From Chitinophagaceae bacterium (lineage in GTDB: Bacteria > Bacteroidota > Bacteroidia > Chitinophagales > Chitinophagaceae), in contig JADKAJ010000001.1 of the NCBI GenBank assembly GCA_016719165.1, positions 868,001 through 932,000 on the forward strand: 64,000 nucleotides of DNA, given 5' to 3'. Positions within the stretch are counted from its first letter, which is position 1; every line of letters begins with the position of its first letter. The notes beneath the pieces were generated by a model. The model did no database searches. It was not told the origin of the DNA and was given only the letters and a program-made list of their open reading frames with translations. The position numbers and the translations under genes were made by a program. Below, piece by piece: positions 27,396-36,315 of the stretch.

Positions 27396-29246
27396 ATGTT
27401 ATCAAAAAAAACATTTTTATCTGCTCTGTTTAGTTTTATCTGGATACCCATTTTTGCACAGCTGGAACGTATAGAGCCAAAAAATTGGTGGGTGGGTATG
27501 AAAGATCAATACCTGCAATTAATGGTGTATGGTGATAAGGTAGGTGAAACCACTCCATCTATCAATTATGCCGGGGTTACTATTAAGAAAGTTCACCGGG
27601 CAGAAAGTAAGAACTATCTTTTTATTGATCTCATAATTTCTTCTTCTGCCAAACCTGCCACATTCCCAATTACGTTCAAAAAAGAGGGTAAAACACTTTT
27701 TACGCAATCGTATTCATTGCTGCCACGGAAAAAGAATACAGCTCAGTTAAAAGGGTTTACTCCTGCAGATGTAATCTATCTTATTACACCTGACAGGTTT
27801 GCAAATGGTGATACAACTAATGACGTTATAAGCAGTTTACGTGAAAAAAAGATCGATCGTAAAAATGACTATGGCCGGCATGGGGGTGATATCCGTGGCA
27901 TAATCAATAATCTTGATTATATAGCGGCCATGGGCTATACAGCTATCTGGCCAACGCCGATGCTGGAGAATGATATGCCCAATTCATCCTATCATGGCTA
28001 TGCCATAACTGATTACTATAAAGTAGATCCCCGGTATGGTACTTTGGCTGAATACAAAGAGTTGGCCGATAAGGCAAGGCAAAAAGGACTTAAATTGATC
28101 TTTGACGGGGTTGTAAACCATTCCGGTTCTTTTTATTGGTGGATGAAAGATCTGCCTTTTAGGAACTGGATCAATTATCCTGATTCGATCCAAATTACGA
28201 ATCACCGTCGAACTGTGAACCAGGATCCTTATGCTGCAACTGCTGATAAGGAGTTAATGGTGAAAGGATGGTTTGTAAGACAGATGCCCGACCTGAACCA
28301 GCAAAATCCTTTCCTGTCTGCCTTTTTGATCCAGAATAGTATCTGGTGGATTGAAACACTTGAATTGAATGGTATCAGGCAGGATACCTACCCGTATTCA
28401 GAGAAAAAATTCCTGGAGCAATGGACCTGTAAGATCATGAATGAATATCCAGCTTTCAGCATTGTTGGGGAGGAATGGAGTACCAATCCATCGATTGCAG
28501 CGTACTGGCAACAAGGAAAATTAAATAACAGTGGCTATAACGGTTGTCTGAAGAGTACCATGGATTTTCCGATGCAGGCAACGCTGGTACAGGCATTGAC
28601 TGAAACAGAGGCATGGGACAAAGGACTGGTAAAACTATATGAAGGGTTGGCTAATGATTTTGTTTATGCGAACCCTGAGAACTTACTGGTCTTTGGGGAT
28701 AATCATGATATGGACAGGTTGTTCACCTTTCTGAAAAAGGATGTGGACCTGATGCAGATGGCGTTGAGCTATCTGCTTACGATCAGGGGTATTCCCCAGA
28801 TCTATTATGGAACGGAGGTCTTGCAGGAAAATAGTGCAAAACCAGGTGATCATGGATTGATACGTTCTGATTTTCCCGGAGGATGGAAGGAGGATGGAAG
28901 GAATGGATTTACCGGTGCAGGATTGACAAGGGAACAATTACGGATTCAATCTTTTCTCAGAAAATTGCTGAACTGGCGAAAAAATAAAACAGTCATTCAC
29001 CAGGGGAATACTAAACATTTTGGTCCTGCCAAAGGAGTATATGTTTATTTCAGATACAATAAAAGTGAGACTGTAATGGTAGTGATGAATAAGAATACCG
29101 GTGTTACGATGTTGGACACGAATCGTTTTACCGAAATGATTAACGGTAAAAGTCAGGCTACCGATGTAGTTAGTGGAAATACTTTTTCTTTTGGAAATGA
29201 AATATCAGTTCCCGCAAAATCTGTTTTAATCCTTGAGTTAAAATAG
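27396..29246 (+). CDS. Secreted GH13 alpha-amylase / cyclomaltodextrinase (neopullulanase-like)
   Basis: The 616-residue protein begins with a signal peptide, then an N-terminal early-set (cyclomaltodextrinase N) domain at about 22-120, the GH13 barrel at about 125-530 and a C-terminal beta domain. Catalytic residues are present: nucleophile Asp330 in GIRQDTY, acid/base Glu359 in IVGEEW and Asp438 in GDNHDM, plus region I DGVVNH. It would hydrolyse alpha-1,4-glucans or cyclodextrins in the periplasm, like SusA. No susC/susD pair is nearby, so it is not part of a standard utilisation locus here. A stand-alone CBM48-like gene lies 10 kb away. Confidence 0.94.
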   Translation: MLSKKTFLSALFSFIWIPIFAQLERIEPKNWWVGMKDQYLQLMVYGDKVGETTPSINYAGVTIKKVHRAESKNYLFIDLIISSSAKPATFPITFKKEGKTLFTQSYSLLPRKKNTAQLKGFTPADVIYLITPDRFANGDTTNDVISSLREKKIDRKNDYGRHGGDIRGIINNLDYIAAMGYTAIWPTPMLENDMPNSSYHGYAITDYYKVDPRYGTLAEYKELADKARQKGLKLIFDGVVNHSGSFYWWMKDLPFRNWINYPDSIQITNHRRTVNQDPYAATADKELMVKGWFVRQMPDLNQQNPFLSAFLIQNSIWWIETLELNGIRQDTYPYSEKKFLEQWTCKIMNEYPAFSIVGEEWSTNPSIAAYWQQGKLNNSGYNGCLKSTMDFPMQATLVQALTETEAWDKGLVKLYEGLANDFVYANPENLLVFGDNHDMDRLFTFLKKDVDLMQMALSYLLTIRGIPQIYYGTEVLQENSAKPGDHGLIRSDFPGGWKEDGRNGFTGAGLTREQLRIQSFLRKLLNWRKNKTVIHQGNTKHFGPAKGVYVYFRYNKSETVMVVMNKNTGVTMLDTNRFTEMINGKSQATDVVSGNTFSFGNEISVPAKSVLILELK

Positions 29247-29277
29247 TAATACTTATGTTTGGCTAATCTGTAAAAAT

Positions 29278-29304
29278 AAAGGCTGACTTTTTGAGTCAGC
29301 CTTT
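29278..29304. terminator. Bidirectional rho-independent terminator
   Basis: GGCTGACT (29281-29288) pairs with AGTCAGCC (29294-29301) around a 5-base loop, extended by A/T pairs. It separates the convergent amylase and FadL-type genes. Confidence 0.85.
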
Positions 29305-29345
29305 ATAATAAAGAACGGATAGTTGTTATAAGAACAAACTGTTTA

Positions 29346-30635
29346 TCAGAACGAATAATTGATTCCTACCATAACTAAATCAGTACTCATTTTATAAGAT
29401 ACGTTACTGCCGGGAATGGCACCATAAGGGTTAGATGAACTAATCATCATAGGGCTTAATAATAAGCCACTGGTAGAACCACCGCTGGAGCCATGATGAT
29501 ATGCAGCATTCAGTGTGAAATGATTAGTAAATTCATAACCAAACCCAAGCTGAAAAGCATTTTTAATAATTGCAGTAGCCGGAGTGGAGAAAAATGCAAG
29601 TTCGTTGCTGATTGGGTTTGAGCTATAGGTATAACCAACTCTTAATGGAAGTTTTTTTACTCCTTTATATTGCAATCCAGCAGAAATGACAGATATATTT
29701 TTCCATCCAAATCCAGCGACTGATGCAGTAGGGGTCCATCCTTTTTCAGCAAAGCCATCTGTATTTTCATAGTTTACAAAACGATAATCAAGAGCGAAAT
29801 CAATATTTTCTTTTGAATAACCTATCCCTGCAGAAAGAATAGCGGGGTAATTCATTTTAAATTTTACATTGGGAGCAGTACTGCCATCGAGGTATTTATT
29901 TTCAAAATCAAACTCCTTAAAGGATTGTTCTGTTTTATAGGAAGCTCCGAGTTTAATTCCTTTACCAGAGTTGTAGAATATACCAAACTGCCCTCCGAAT
30001 CCAAATGCAATCGCTTCATCACTCACGGGGTATCCTTTGGTCATGCTTGGAGATGAAAGAGGGTTAGGCGCTAATTCAAGTGATGAGTAATTAAATGTTG
30101 GTGCAAATCCGATTGAAAATTGTTCGGTAATTTTATAGGCATAAGTAACTCCAACCTGCATTAATCTATATTCAGATTCGATGCGTCCGAATCCACCCGC
30201 ACTTTGCGGCATATTTATCGGATTGCTGGAACTTTCAGGGAAAGTAACACCAAATCCACTTATTCCAAAAGCAGATATGCCAAAAGTATGTTTGCTGTTC
30301 TTCTTCCCCCATACCATTGCTAAGGCTGGCATTATGGAAACACCTCTGTCGTCTTTAGTTACCCCCGTCATAGGTCCTCCTGAAGTTGGAACAGTCGATG
30401 ACAATTCGGGAGATGAAAAGAATAAGCCGGCATTAGCAGAAAAAATCCTGGTATTAAACGCTGAAATACCTGCAGGGTTCCATTGTAAAGCACCATTGAT
30501 ATCAATCGGTTGTGCAGTAGCGGCACCTCCCATTGATATATTAGCAGCTCCGATTCCCTGCATAATATGACCTGCCTGTGCTAGTACGAAAATGGGCAAG
30601 AAACCCAGAAGAAATGTTGAAAATATCTTTTTCAT
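29346..30635 (-). CDS. OmpP1/FadL-family outer-membrane transporter
   Basis: The 429-residue protein has a signal peptide ending VLAQ, followed by the FadL N-terminal hatch region (GIGAANISMGGAATAQPID, then ALQWNPAGISAF). The body is a predicted 14-strand barrel with repeated Gly/aromatic strands (KLGASYKTEQSF, FALDYRFVNY). Members take up long-chain fatty acids or other hydrophobic compounds across the outer membrane. A TGTGA-N6-TCACG palindrome is located about 75-91 bases upstream of its start and a second inverted repeat about 100-123 bases upstream. Confidence 0.93.
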   Translation of the reverse strand: MKKIFSTFLLGFLPIFVLAQAGHIMQGIGAANISMGGAATAQPIDINGALQWNPAGISAFNTRIFSANAGLFFSSPELSSTVPTSGGPMTGVTKDDRGVSIMPALAMVWGKKNSKHTFGISAFGISGFGVTFPESSSNPINMPQSAGGFGRIESEYRLMQVGVTYAYKITEQFSIGFAPTFNYSSLELAPNPLSSPSMTKGYPVSDEAIAFGFGGQFGIFYNSGKGIKLGASYKTEQSFKEFDFENKYLDGSTAPNVKFKMNYPAILSAGIGYSKENIDFALDYRFVNYENTDGFAEKGWTPTASVAGFGWKNISVISAGLQYKGVKKLPLRVGYTYSSNPISNELAFFSTPATAIIKNAFQLGFGYEFTNHFTLNAAYHHGSSGGSTSGLLLSPMMISSSNPYGAIPGSNVSYKMSTDLVMVGINYSF

Positions 30636-30710
30636 ATAAGTGTGTTTTGAATTATTCCTGCAGTACCTGCAGAAAGAATTGTAAAGCTACTTTTGCGCTA
30701 TTATGGCTTT

Positions 30711-30726
30711 TGTGACTGATATCACG
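30711..30726. promoter_or_regulatory. CRP-like palindrome upstream of the fadL-like gene
   Basis: TGTGA (30711-30715), six bases, then TCACG (30722-30726) matches nine of the ten defined positions of the CRP/FNR-type site TGTGA-N6-TCACA. It lies within the 360-base divergent region. Whether a cognate regulator exists in this organism cannot be seen here. Confidence 0.4.
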
Positions 30727-30734
30727 TCCGGGCT

Positions 30735-30758
30735 TTAATCATAGTGACGTATGATTAA
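30735..30758. promoter_or_regulatory. 8-8-8 inverted repeat, possible operator
   Basis: TTAATCAT (30735-30742) and ATGATTAA (30751-30758) are perfect reverse complements with an 8-base spacer, nine bases from the CRP-like site. It lies upstream of the fadL-like gene on the minus strand and about 240 bases before the small unknown gene at 30996. Confidence 0.4.
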
Positions 30759-30995
30759 GAACATCATTTGAACTGAAAAATGTTAGTGATTAATTCATAT
30801 ATTATTACGAATGCTTCAAAACACAATATGAATTAGCTGAATTTTCCTGCTGGTATGGCTGAAAAATATCACTTGTAGTAACCAGTATCAGGTCATAGTA
30901 TAACTTTTGTCATACCCCTGTTAATGGGATACATTCTATTTTCGCCACTGTATTTTTTTTAAAAACCCATTCTTTAAAGTTTAATATTTTCTAAA

Positions 30996-31430
30996 ATGAA
31001 ACACGAATACTGGATAAACATTAAACATGTTGATAACCGCATGGTTATTTTTTTAAACGGAGAAACGCTTTGGGACAGTGGCATTATTCATGATGACCCT
31101 GCCCTGAATCATTTTATTGAAATCACTGATCAGTTACTGGCGCATCCGGAGCATGCCAGTGAATTGATATTTGAAGGTTTTAATGATACTTACACTTCCA
31201 ATGGTTCAGAAGGTGATCTGAACCCCTGGCATTTTAGTTACCGGGTATTTAAGAGGACTGTCAATGGTACTGGAAAAGTTGAAAGCGAAACTGATATTGT
31301 CATTCCTTACAATGAGAAACATCTTTCAAATCCCAATATCAGGGCTATCAATAACAGCTACCTGATTGTACAGAAGAATAAGGAATTTAAGGTTGTATCT
31401 AATTCATTATCACAACATTTTTACAAGTAA
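30996..31430 (+). CDS. Conserved hypothetical protein
   Basis: The 144-residue protein has no signal peptide and an early pattern of beta-strands (HEYWINIKHVDNRMVIFLNGETLWDSG, residues 3-29) followed by a longer mixed section. The family is not recognised. The composition suggests a soluble single-domain protein of the cytoplasm. It is followed by a strong terminator at 31501, so it is a separate unit. Function unknown. Confidence 0.75.
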   Translation: MKHEYWINIKHVDNRMVIFLNGETLWDSGIIHDDPALNHFIEITDQLLAHPEHASELIFEGFNDTYTSNGSEGDLNPWHFSYRVFKRTVNGTGKVESETDIVIPYNEKHLSNPNIRAINNSYLIVQKNKEFKVVSNSLSQHFYK

Positions 31431-31500
31431 GTTTTCATTATACAGGTCAAATAATAATTTTCAATAGCTATTATATATATTATTTGCTGATTGCTTCTCG

Positions 31501-31543
31501 ATAAACAAAAAGACGGAATTATTTATTCCGTCTTTTTGTTTAT
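31501..31543 (+). terminator. Strong rho-independent terminator
   Basis: A perfect 19-base-pair stem (31501-31519 with 31525-31543) around a 5-base loop contains GACGGAAT / ATTCCGTC at its core, with A-rich and T-rich flanks. It ends the unit at 30996-31430. Confidence 0.88.
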
Positions 31544-31641
31544 TACCGGTTATTCTGCTCTTCATTTTCAATTAAAGTATAAAAATCTGTGTGTGAATTA
31601 ATTTATTGTTTTCTGTAACTTGTCAAAAATCAGATTATCTC

Positions 31642-32565
31642 ATGCAAACAATTTTAGGGGCTAATGGTACCATAGGTTCTCTTTTGGCAAAAGAGCTTAC
31701 GGCTTATTCAGATAGAATACGGTTGGTGAGCCGTAATCCCAAAAAGGTGAATGAAACAGATGAGCTGTTTCCGGCGGATCTGACAGATATCAGCCAACTG
31801 GATAAAGCTGTAAAAGGTTCAGACGTTGTTTACCTGTTGGTCGGGTTTGATTACAAACTAAAAGTATGGCAGGAGAAATGGCCTCCATTGATGCGGGCTA
31901 CTATTGATGCATGCATAAAGCATAATGCAAAGCTGGTTTTTTTTGATAATATGTATTTGTATGATAAAACAGCATTGTCACATATGACTGAAAGTTCCGC
32001 TATAAATCCGCCCAGTGAAAAAGGAAAGGTAAGAAGAGCGATTGCAGAAATGCTTATGGATGATGTTAAGGCGGGACACCTGAAAGCGTTAATTGCACGG
32101 TCAGCGGATTTTTACGGACCAGATAATGATAAAAGTTTCCTGACGGAAGTGGTATTCAAAAATTTCATGAAAGGGAAAAGGGCAAACTGGTTCATGAGCG
32201 CAGACAAAATTCATTCTTTTACCTATACACCGGATGCGGCTAAAGCCACTGCTATATTAGGTAATTCGGAAAATGCCTATAACCAGGTGTGGCATTTACC
32301 TACTGATGCTGCAAAACTAACCGGACGTGAAATAATTTCACTATTTGCAACGAAAATGAATGTGAAAAATAAGGTATTTGTAATTCCCATGTGGTTACTG
32401 AAAGGTATGGGCTTTTTTGTTCCTTTATTAAGGGAGATGCCTGAAATGATGTACCAGTATGATAGAGATTATTTCTTCGACTCATCTAAATTTGCAAATA
32501 CTTTTCATTTCCGGGCAACCTCCTATACCGAAGGAATCAGGGAAATTGTAGAAAATGGCCGGTAA
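31642..32565 (+). CDS. NAD(P)-dependent epimerase/dehydratase-like (atypical SDR)
   Basis: The 307-residue reading from ATG 31642 begins directly with a Rossmann strand and glycine motif ILGANGTIGS; a TTG at 31606 would add 12 residues before it. It resembles extended or atypical short-chain dehydrogenases (NmrA/NAD(P)-binding). The fold continues with VYLLVGFDYK, VFFDNMYLYD and an ARSADFYGPD block. The substrate is unknown. It stands alone. Confidence 0.88.
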   Translation: MQTILGANGTIGSLLAKELTAYSDRIRLVSRNPKKVNETDELFPADLTDISQLDKAVKGSDVVYLLVGFDYKLKVWQEKWPPLMRATIDACIKHNAKLVFFDNMYLYDKTALSHMTESSAINPPSEKGKVRRAIAEMLMDDVKAGHLKALIARSADFYGPDNDKSFLTEVVFKNFMKGKRANWFMSADKIHSFTYTPDAAKATAILGNSENAYNQVWHLPTDAAKLTGREIISLFATKMNVKNKVFVIPMWLLKGMGFFVPLLREMPEMMYQYDRDYFFDSSKFANTFHFRATSYTEGIREIVENGR

Positions 32566-32725
32566 TTCTGTTTGCCAATTTGCAGGAAAGCAGGACTAAT
32601 TTATCAATTATTACCCTATAACCTGAATATTAAACCAGGTGATTTTTATCACTGATTCATTGTATCTGACTCACCAGCAGAGTGCTTTTCTTTATTTAAA
32701 TTGCCGCTAATAAAATTCAGCTGCT

Positions 32726-33724
32726 ATGTTATTTGTTGCTGGCTTTTTATTATGCGCTGTAATTATTTTTTTTGCGGGGAAGAAATTGTCCCTGTACGGG
32801 GACATGTTGTCAGAAAAGACGGGCTTAAGTAAAGGTTGGGTCGGCTTGATACTGTTGGCTTCTGTTACTTCTTTACCAGAACTGATGGTAGGTATCAGTT
32901 CCTCTGCGATTGTTCAATCTGCTGATCTTGCTGTTGGCGATATTTTAGGTAGTTGTGCCTTTAACCTGGGTATTCTTGCAATGTTGGATGCTTTTGTGCC
33001 AAAACGCCGTCCACTTCTGGGAGTGGCTTCTCCCAGTCATATGCTGAATGCAGGACTTGGAATTATACTTTTGACCTTAGTTGGTTTTGCATTTTTCCTT
33101 TCAGATTATGCTTTGACACCATGGTTGGCTGTTTCAAGCTTAACCTTTGTTGTGGTTTATCTTATTGCAGTTCGGATTATATATCAAAATGAGAAAAATC
33201 ATAAAGAGGAAGGGAATAATAATTTTATTTCTGAGAAAGTACGAAACACAAGCCTCCGGAAAATAATTCTAAATTACAGTATTTTTGCAGGTATCATTAT
33301 AGTAGCTGCATTGTCTTTGCCTTATTTTGCTGAACATATTGCAGAAATTACAGGATTAGGAAAATCATTTGTAGGAACATTTTTTTTGGCGGCATCAACT
33401 TCCCTTCCGGAAATAGCAGTTTCTATCGCAGCAGTTCGAATCGGTTCTGTAGATCTTTCAGTCGGCAATCTGCTCGGTAGTAATATTTTTAATATACTTA
33501 TACTGGCTCTTGATGATATGGTGTATACTAAAGGGTTTATTTTACAGGATGCTTCCGATTTTCATTTATTATCTGTTCTGAGTACTATTGTCATGTCGGC
33601 TATTGTTATTATCGGCTTAAGTTACCGGGCAAAAGGTAAACGTTTCTGGCTGGCATGGGATGCTGCTATTATTTTTATTGTTTATATAATAAACCTCATT
33701 CTTTTATATCGATTTACTTCATAA
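32726..33724 (+). CDS. Calcium/sodium antiporter (CaCA family)
   Basis: The 332-residue membrane protein has the two inverted alpha-repeat motifs of the YrbG/CaCA family: SVTSLPELMVGISS in the N half and AASTSLPEIAVSIAA with VGNLLGSNIFNI in the C half, with about ten membrane segments. It exchanges Na+ for Ca2+ across the inner membrane. The Ca2+-ATPase gene starts 5 bases after its stop (ATG 33730), so the two form an operon dedicated to calcium export. Confidence 0.94.
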   Translation: MLFVAGFLLCAVIIFFAGKKLSLYGDMLSEKTGLSKGWVGLILLASVTSLPELMVGISSSAIVQSADLAVGDILGSCAFNLGILAMLDAFVPKRRPLLGVASPSHMLNAGLGIILLTLVGFAFFLSDYALTPWLAVSSLTFVVVYLIAVRIIYQNEKNHKEEGNNNFISEKVRNTSLRKIILNYSIFAGIIIVAALSLPYFAEHIAEITGLGKSFVGTFFLAASTSLPEIAVSIAAVRIGSVDLSVGNLLGSNIFNILILALDDMVYTKGFILQDASDFHLLSVLSTIVMSAIVIIGLSYRAKGKRFWLAWDAAIIFIVYIINLILLYRFTS

Positions 33725-33729
33725 ATGTT

Positions 33730-36315
33730 ATGAACTGGCATTGTCTCACTTCTAAAGAAATATTCAACCTGACAGGTTCCTCAATGAATGGATTAACCCG
33801 GGAGAAAGCTGCATTGAACCTTGCGGAATTTGGACTGAATGAGTTACAGGAGAAAAAGAAAAAACCGGCGTGGTTACTTTTTCTGGCACAATTCAGTGAC
33901 TTTATGATCCTGGTATTATTGGCTGCCGCTATCATTGCAGGAATTGCAGGAGATATTACTGATACTATTATTATACTTATAATAGTCGTACTGAATGCAA
34001 TTGTCGGATTTGTGCAGGAGTATAAGGCAGAAAAGGCAATGGAGGCCCTGAAAAAAATTGCCGCTTTTCAGGCACAGGTCATACGTAATGGGGAAACTTT
34101 CACAATAAGCGCTGCGGAACTGGTGCCTGGTGACCTGGTTTTACTGGAGGCAGGTAATGTAGTACCCGCTGATATACGGCTGATAGAAACACATAGTTTG
34201 CGTATAGATGAGGCTGCTTTAACAGGGGAGTCAGTGCCTGCTGAAAAAACCGACAAAGTCCTTACAGAAGAAGATTTACCGATTGGTGACAGGCTTAACC
34301 TGGCATTTAAAAGCACATTAATTACTAATGGGCGGGCAAAAGGTGTTGTTATCGCTACTGGTATGCTAACTGAAATAGGACTGATTGCAAAAATGCTGCA
34401 GCAATCAGAATCTGTAACACCGCTTCAAAAAAGGATGAGTGATTTCGGTAAAAAGCTATCCTATATTATTTTATTGATATGTATTTTATTATTTGTAGTA
34501 GGTCTGCTAAGAGGCGAGAAGCCACTGAACATGTTACTAATATCGATTTCACTGGCGGTAGCAGCTATTCCCGAAGCCTTGCCTGCTCTTATTACAATTG
34601 CATTGGCAAGAGGCGCCAGCCGGTTGGTCAGGAAGAATGCTTTGGTACGAAAACTCCCGGCTGTTGAAACACTGGGCTCGGTCACCTATATCTGTTCTGA
34701 TAAAACCGGGACCCTGACACAAAATAAAATGAAAGTGGTGGAAGCAGAGGAGGCTCCTGGTGGGATAAAGCTTCTCGATAATATCCCTTTATTATATTGT
34801 TCAATTGCATTAAATAATGATGTAAAACTAACCGGTGAAAATGGTTTGTTGGGTGATCCCACTGAAATTGCATTAGTTAATTTCTTTAATGAAAAATATT
34901 TATCAGAAACCCTGCTCACATTACAAGAACAATTACCAAGGGTAGCTGAGTTGCCATTTGATTCTGATAGGAAGTGTATGACAACTGTACATCGGTACGG
35001 GCAACAATTTTTAGTGGTTTCTAAAGGAGCAATTGAATCCATAACCGAAAGCTTATCGGACCAGGTTAACACTTCAGGTATTCATAAAAAGGCAAATGGC
35101 TGGGCAAACAATGGTATCCGTGTGATTGGATTCGGTTACAAAATAGTAGAGGAGTTGCCTGAGCCATTTAGTTATGAGAGTGTTGAAAAGGATTTATTAT
35201 TTGCAGGATTAGCCGGCATGATCGATCCGCCCCGGGAAGAAGTAAAACAGGCAATTGAAGAATGTAAAACAGCCGGAATACACCCGGTAATGATAACCGG
35301 TGATCACCCTGCTACTGCTGCCGCAATTGCCAGACAGATAGGTATCTTAACCGATAAAGACCTTCTTATCACAGGTAAGGAATTACAACAACTAGATTTT
35401 GATGTGTTTGAGAGCAAGGTTGAAAAGATAAGGGTTTATGCCAGGGTTTCGCCAGAACAGAAATTGAAGATTGTAAAAGCTTTGCAGGCAAAAAATCATT
35501 TTGTTTCTATGACAGGTGATGGGGTGAATGATGCGCCTTCGTTAAAATCAGCCAATATCGGTGTTGCAATGGGTATTACGGGTACTGATGTTAGTAAAGA
35601 AGCAGCCGACATGATATTGCTGGATGATAATTTCACAACAATAGTAAAAGCAGTGAAAGAAGGCAGGCGTATATACGATAACATCCGCAAGTTTGTTAAG
35701 TATATCATGACCTGCAATGGTGCCGAGATATGGACACTTTTCATGGCGCCATTACTCGGATTACCCATTCCTTTGTTACCGATACATATTCTATGGATCA
35801 ATCTTGTTACTGATGGCTTACCTGGTCTTGCTCTGGCCGGAGAGAAAGCTGAAAGAGATATCATGAAAAGGCCTCCAAGAAAAACAAATGAAAGTCTTTT
35901 TGCGGAAGGTATAGGTTATCATATTTTATGGGTTGGTTTGCTGATGGCTGGTGTTACGCTGGGTACACAGGCATGGGCTTTGCAAAATGGTGATACCCAC
36001 TGGCAAACGATGGTATTTACAGTTTTATCTCTCTCACAGCTGGGACATGTGCTGGCCATCCGAAGTGACAGGGTCTTTCTTTACAAGCAGGGTTTATTCA
36101 GTAACCTGCCAATGCTTGGCGCTATTCTTCTTACATTTTTATTACAGTTGGCTGTTATTTATCTGCCTTTTGCAAATTCGGTACTAAAAACACAACCATT
36201 AACATTTAATGAACTGGTGATCTGTTTAGCAGTTTCTGCTATTGTATTTCATGCTGTAGAACTGGAGAAATGGATAAAGTATAAGCTAAAGGTCAGGAAC
36301 CAGGTTTCCCTGTAG
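33730..36315 (+). CDS. Calcium-transporting P-type ATPase (SERCA/PMR1-like)
   Basis: From ATG 33730 the protein has 861 residues; an ORF start at 33655 would overlap the antiporter and is rejected. Present are an N-terminal cation-ATPase domain, actuator TGES (ALTGESVP), phosphorylated Asp324 in CSDKTGTLTQNK, GDGVNDAP hinge and TM4 motif PEALP, the calcium-site type. TM6 reads ILWINLVTDGLPGLAL, with the Asn and Asp used by SERCA. It pumps Ca2+ out using ATP. Its 3' end overlaps by 23 bases with the oppositely oriented Kef-type gene. Confidence 0.94.
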   Translation: MNWHCLTSKEIFNLTGSSMNGLTREKAALNLAEFGLNELQEKKKKPAWLLFLAQFSDFMILVLLAAAIIAGIAGDITDTIIILIIVVLNAIVGFVQEYKAEKAMEALKKIAAFQAQVIRNGETFTISAAELVPGDLVLLEAGNVVPADIRLIETHSLRIDEAALTGESVPAEKTDKVLTEEDLPIGDRLNLAFKSTLITNGRAKGVVIATGMLTEIGLIAKMLQQSESVTPLQKRMSDFGKKLSYIILLICILLFVVGLLRGEKPLNMLLISISLAVAAIPEALPALITIALARGASRLVRKNALVRKLPAVETLGSVTYICSDKTGTLTQNKMKVVEAEEAPGGIKLLDNIPLLYCSIALNNDVKLTGENGLLGDPTEIALVNFFNEKYLSETLLTLQEQLPRVAELPFDSDRKCMTTVHRYGQQFLVVSKGAIESITESLSDQVNTSGIHKKANGWANNGIRVIGFGYKIVEELPEPFSYESVEKDLLFAGLAGMIDPPREEVKQAIEECKTAGIHPVMITGDHPATAAAIARQIGILTDKDLLITGKELQQLDFDVFESKVEKIRVYARVSPEQKLKIVKALQAKNHFVSMTGDGVNDAPSLKSANIGVAMGITGTDVSKEAADMILLDDNFTTIVKAVKEGRRIYDNIRKFVKYIMTCNGAEIWTLFMAPLLGLPIPLLPIHILWINLVTDGLPGLALAGEKAERDIMKRPPRKTNESLFAEGIGYHILWVGLLMAGVTLGTQAWALQNGDTHWQTMVFTVLSLSQLGHVLAIRSDRVFLYKQGLFSNLPMLGAILLTFLLQLAVIYLPFANSVLKTQPLTFNELVICLAVSAIVFHAVELEKWIKYKLKVRNQVSL

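Larger units (their letters stand above)
30636..30995. other. 360-base divergent intergenic region
   Basis: No gene is supported. It holds the two palindromes listed separately and is otherwise AT-rich. It contains the promoters of the fadL-like gene and of the small gene at 30996, though no full consensus promoter is visible for either. Confidence 0.7.

Noticed and set aside
28881..28906. Duplicated GGATGGAAGGA stretch in the amylase gene
   Set aside because: In-frame and coding for ordinary residues; does not disturb the GH13 domain, so it is simple coding repetition.
30658..30672. CTGCAG-TAC-CTGCAG near the fadL-like start
   Set aside because: A six-base palindrome repeated once by chance is common; no functional context.
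33655..33729. Upstream extension of the Ca2+-ATPase frame
   Set aside because: It would overlap the antiporter coding end and lacks the family N-terminus; ATG 33730 fits better.
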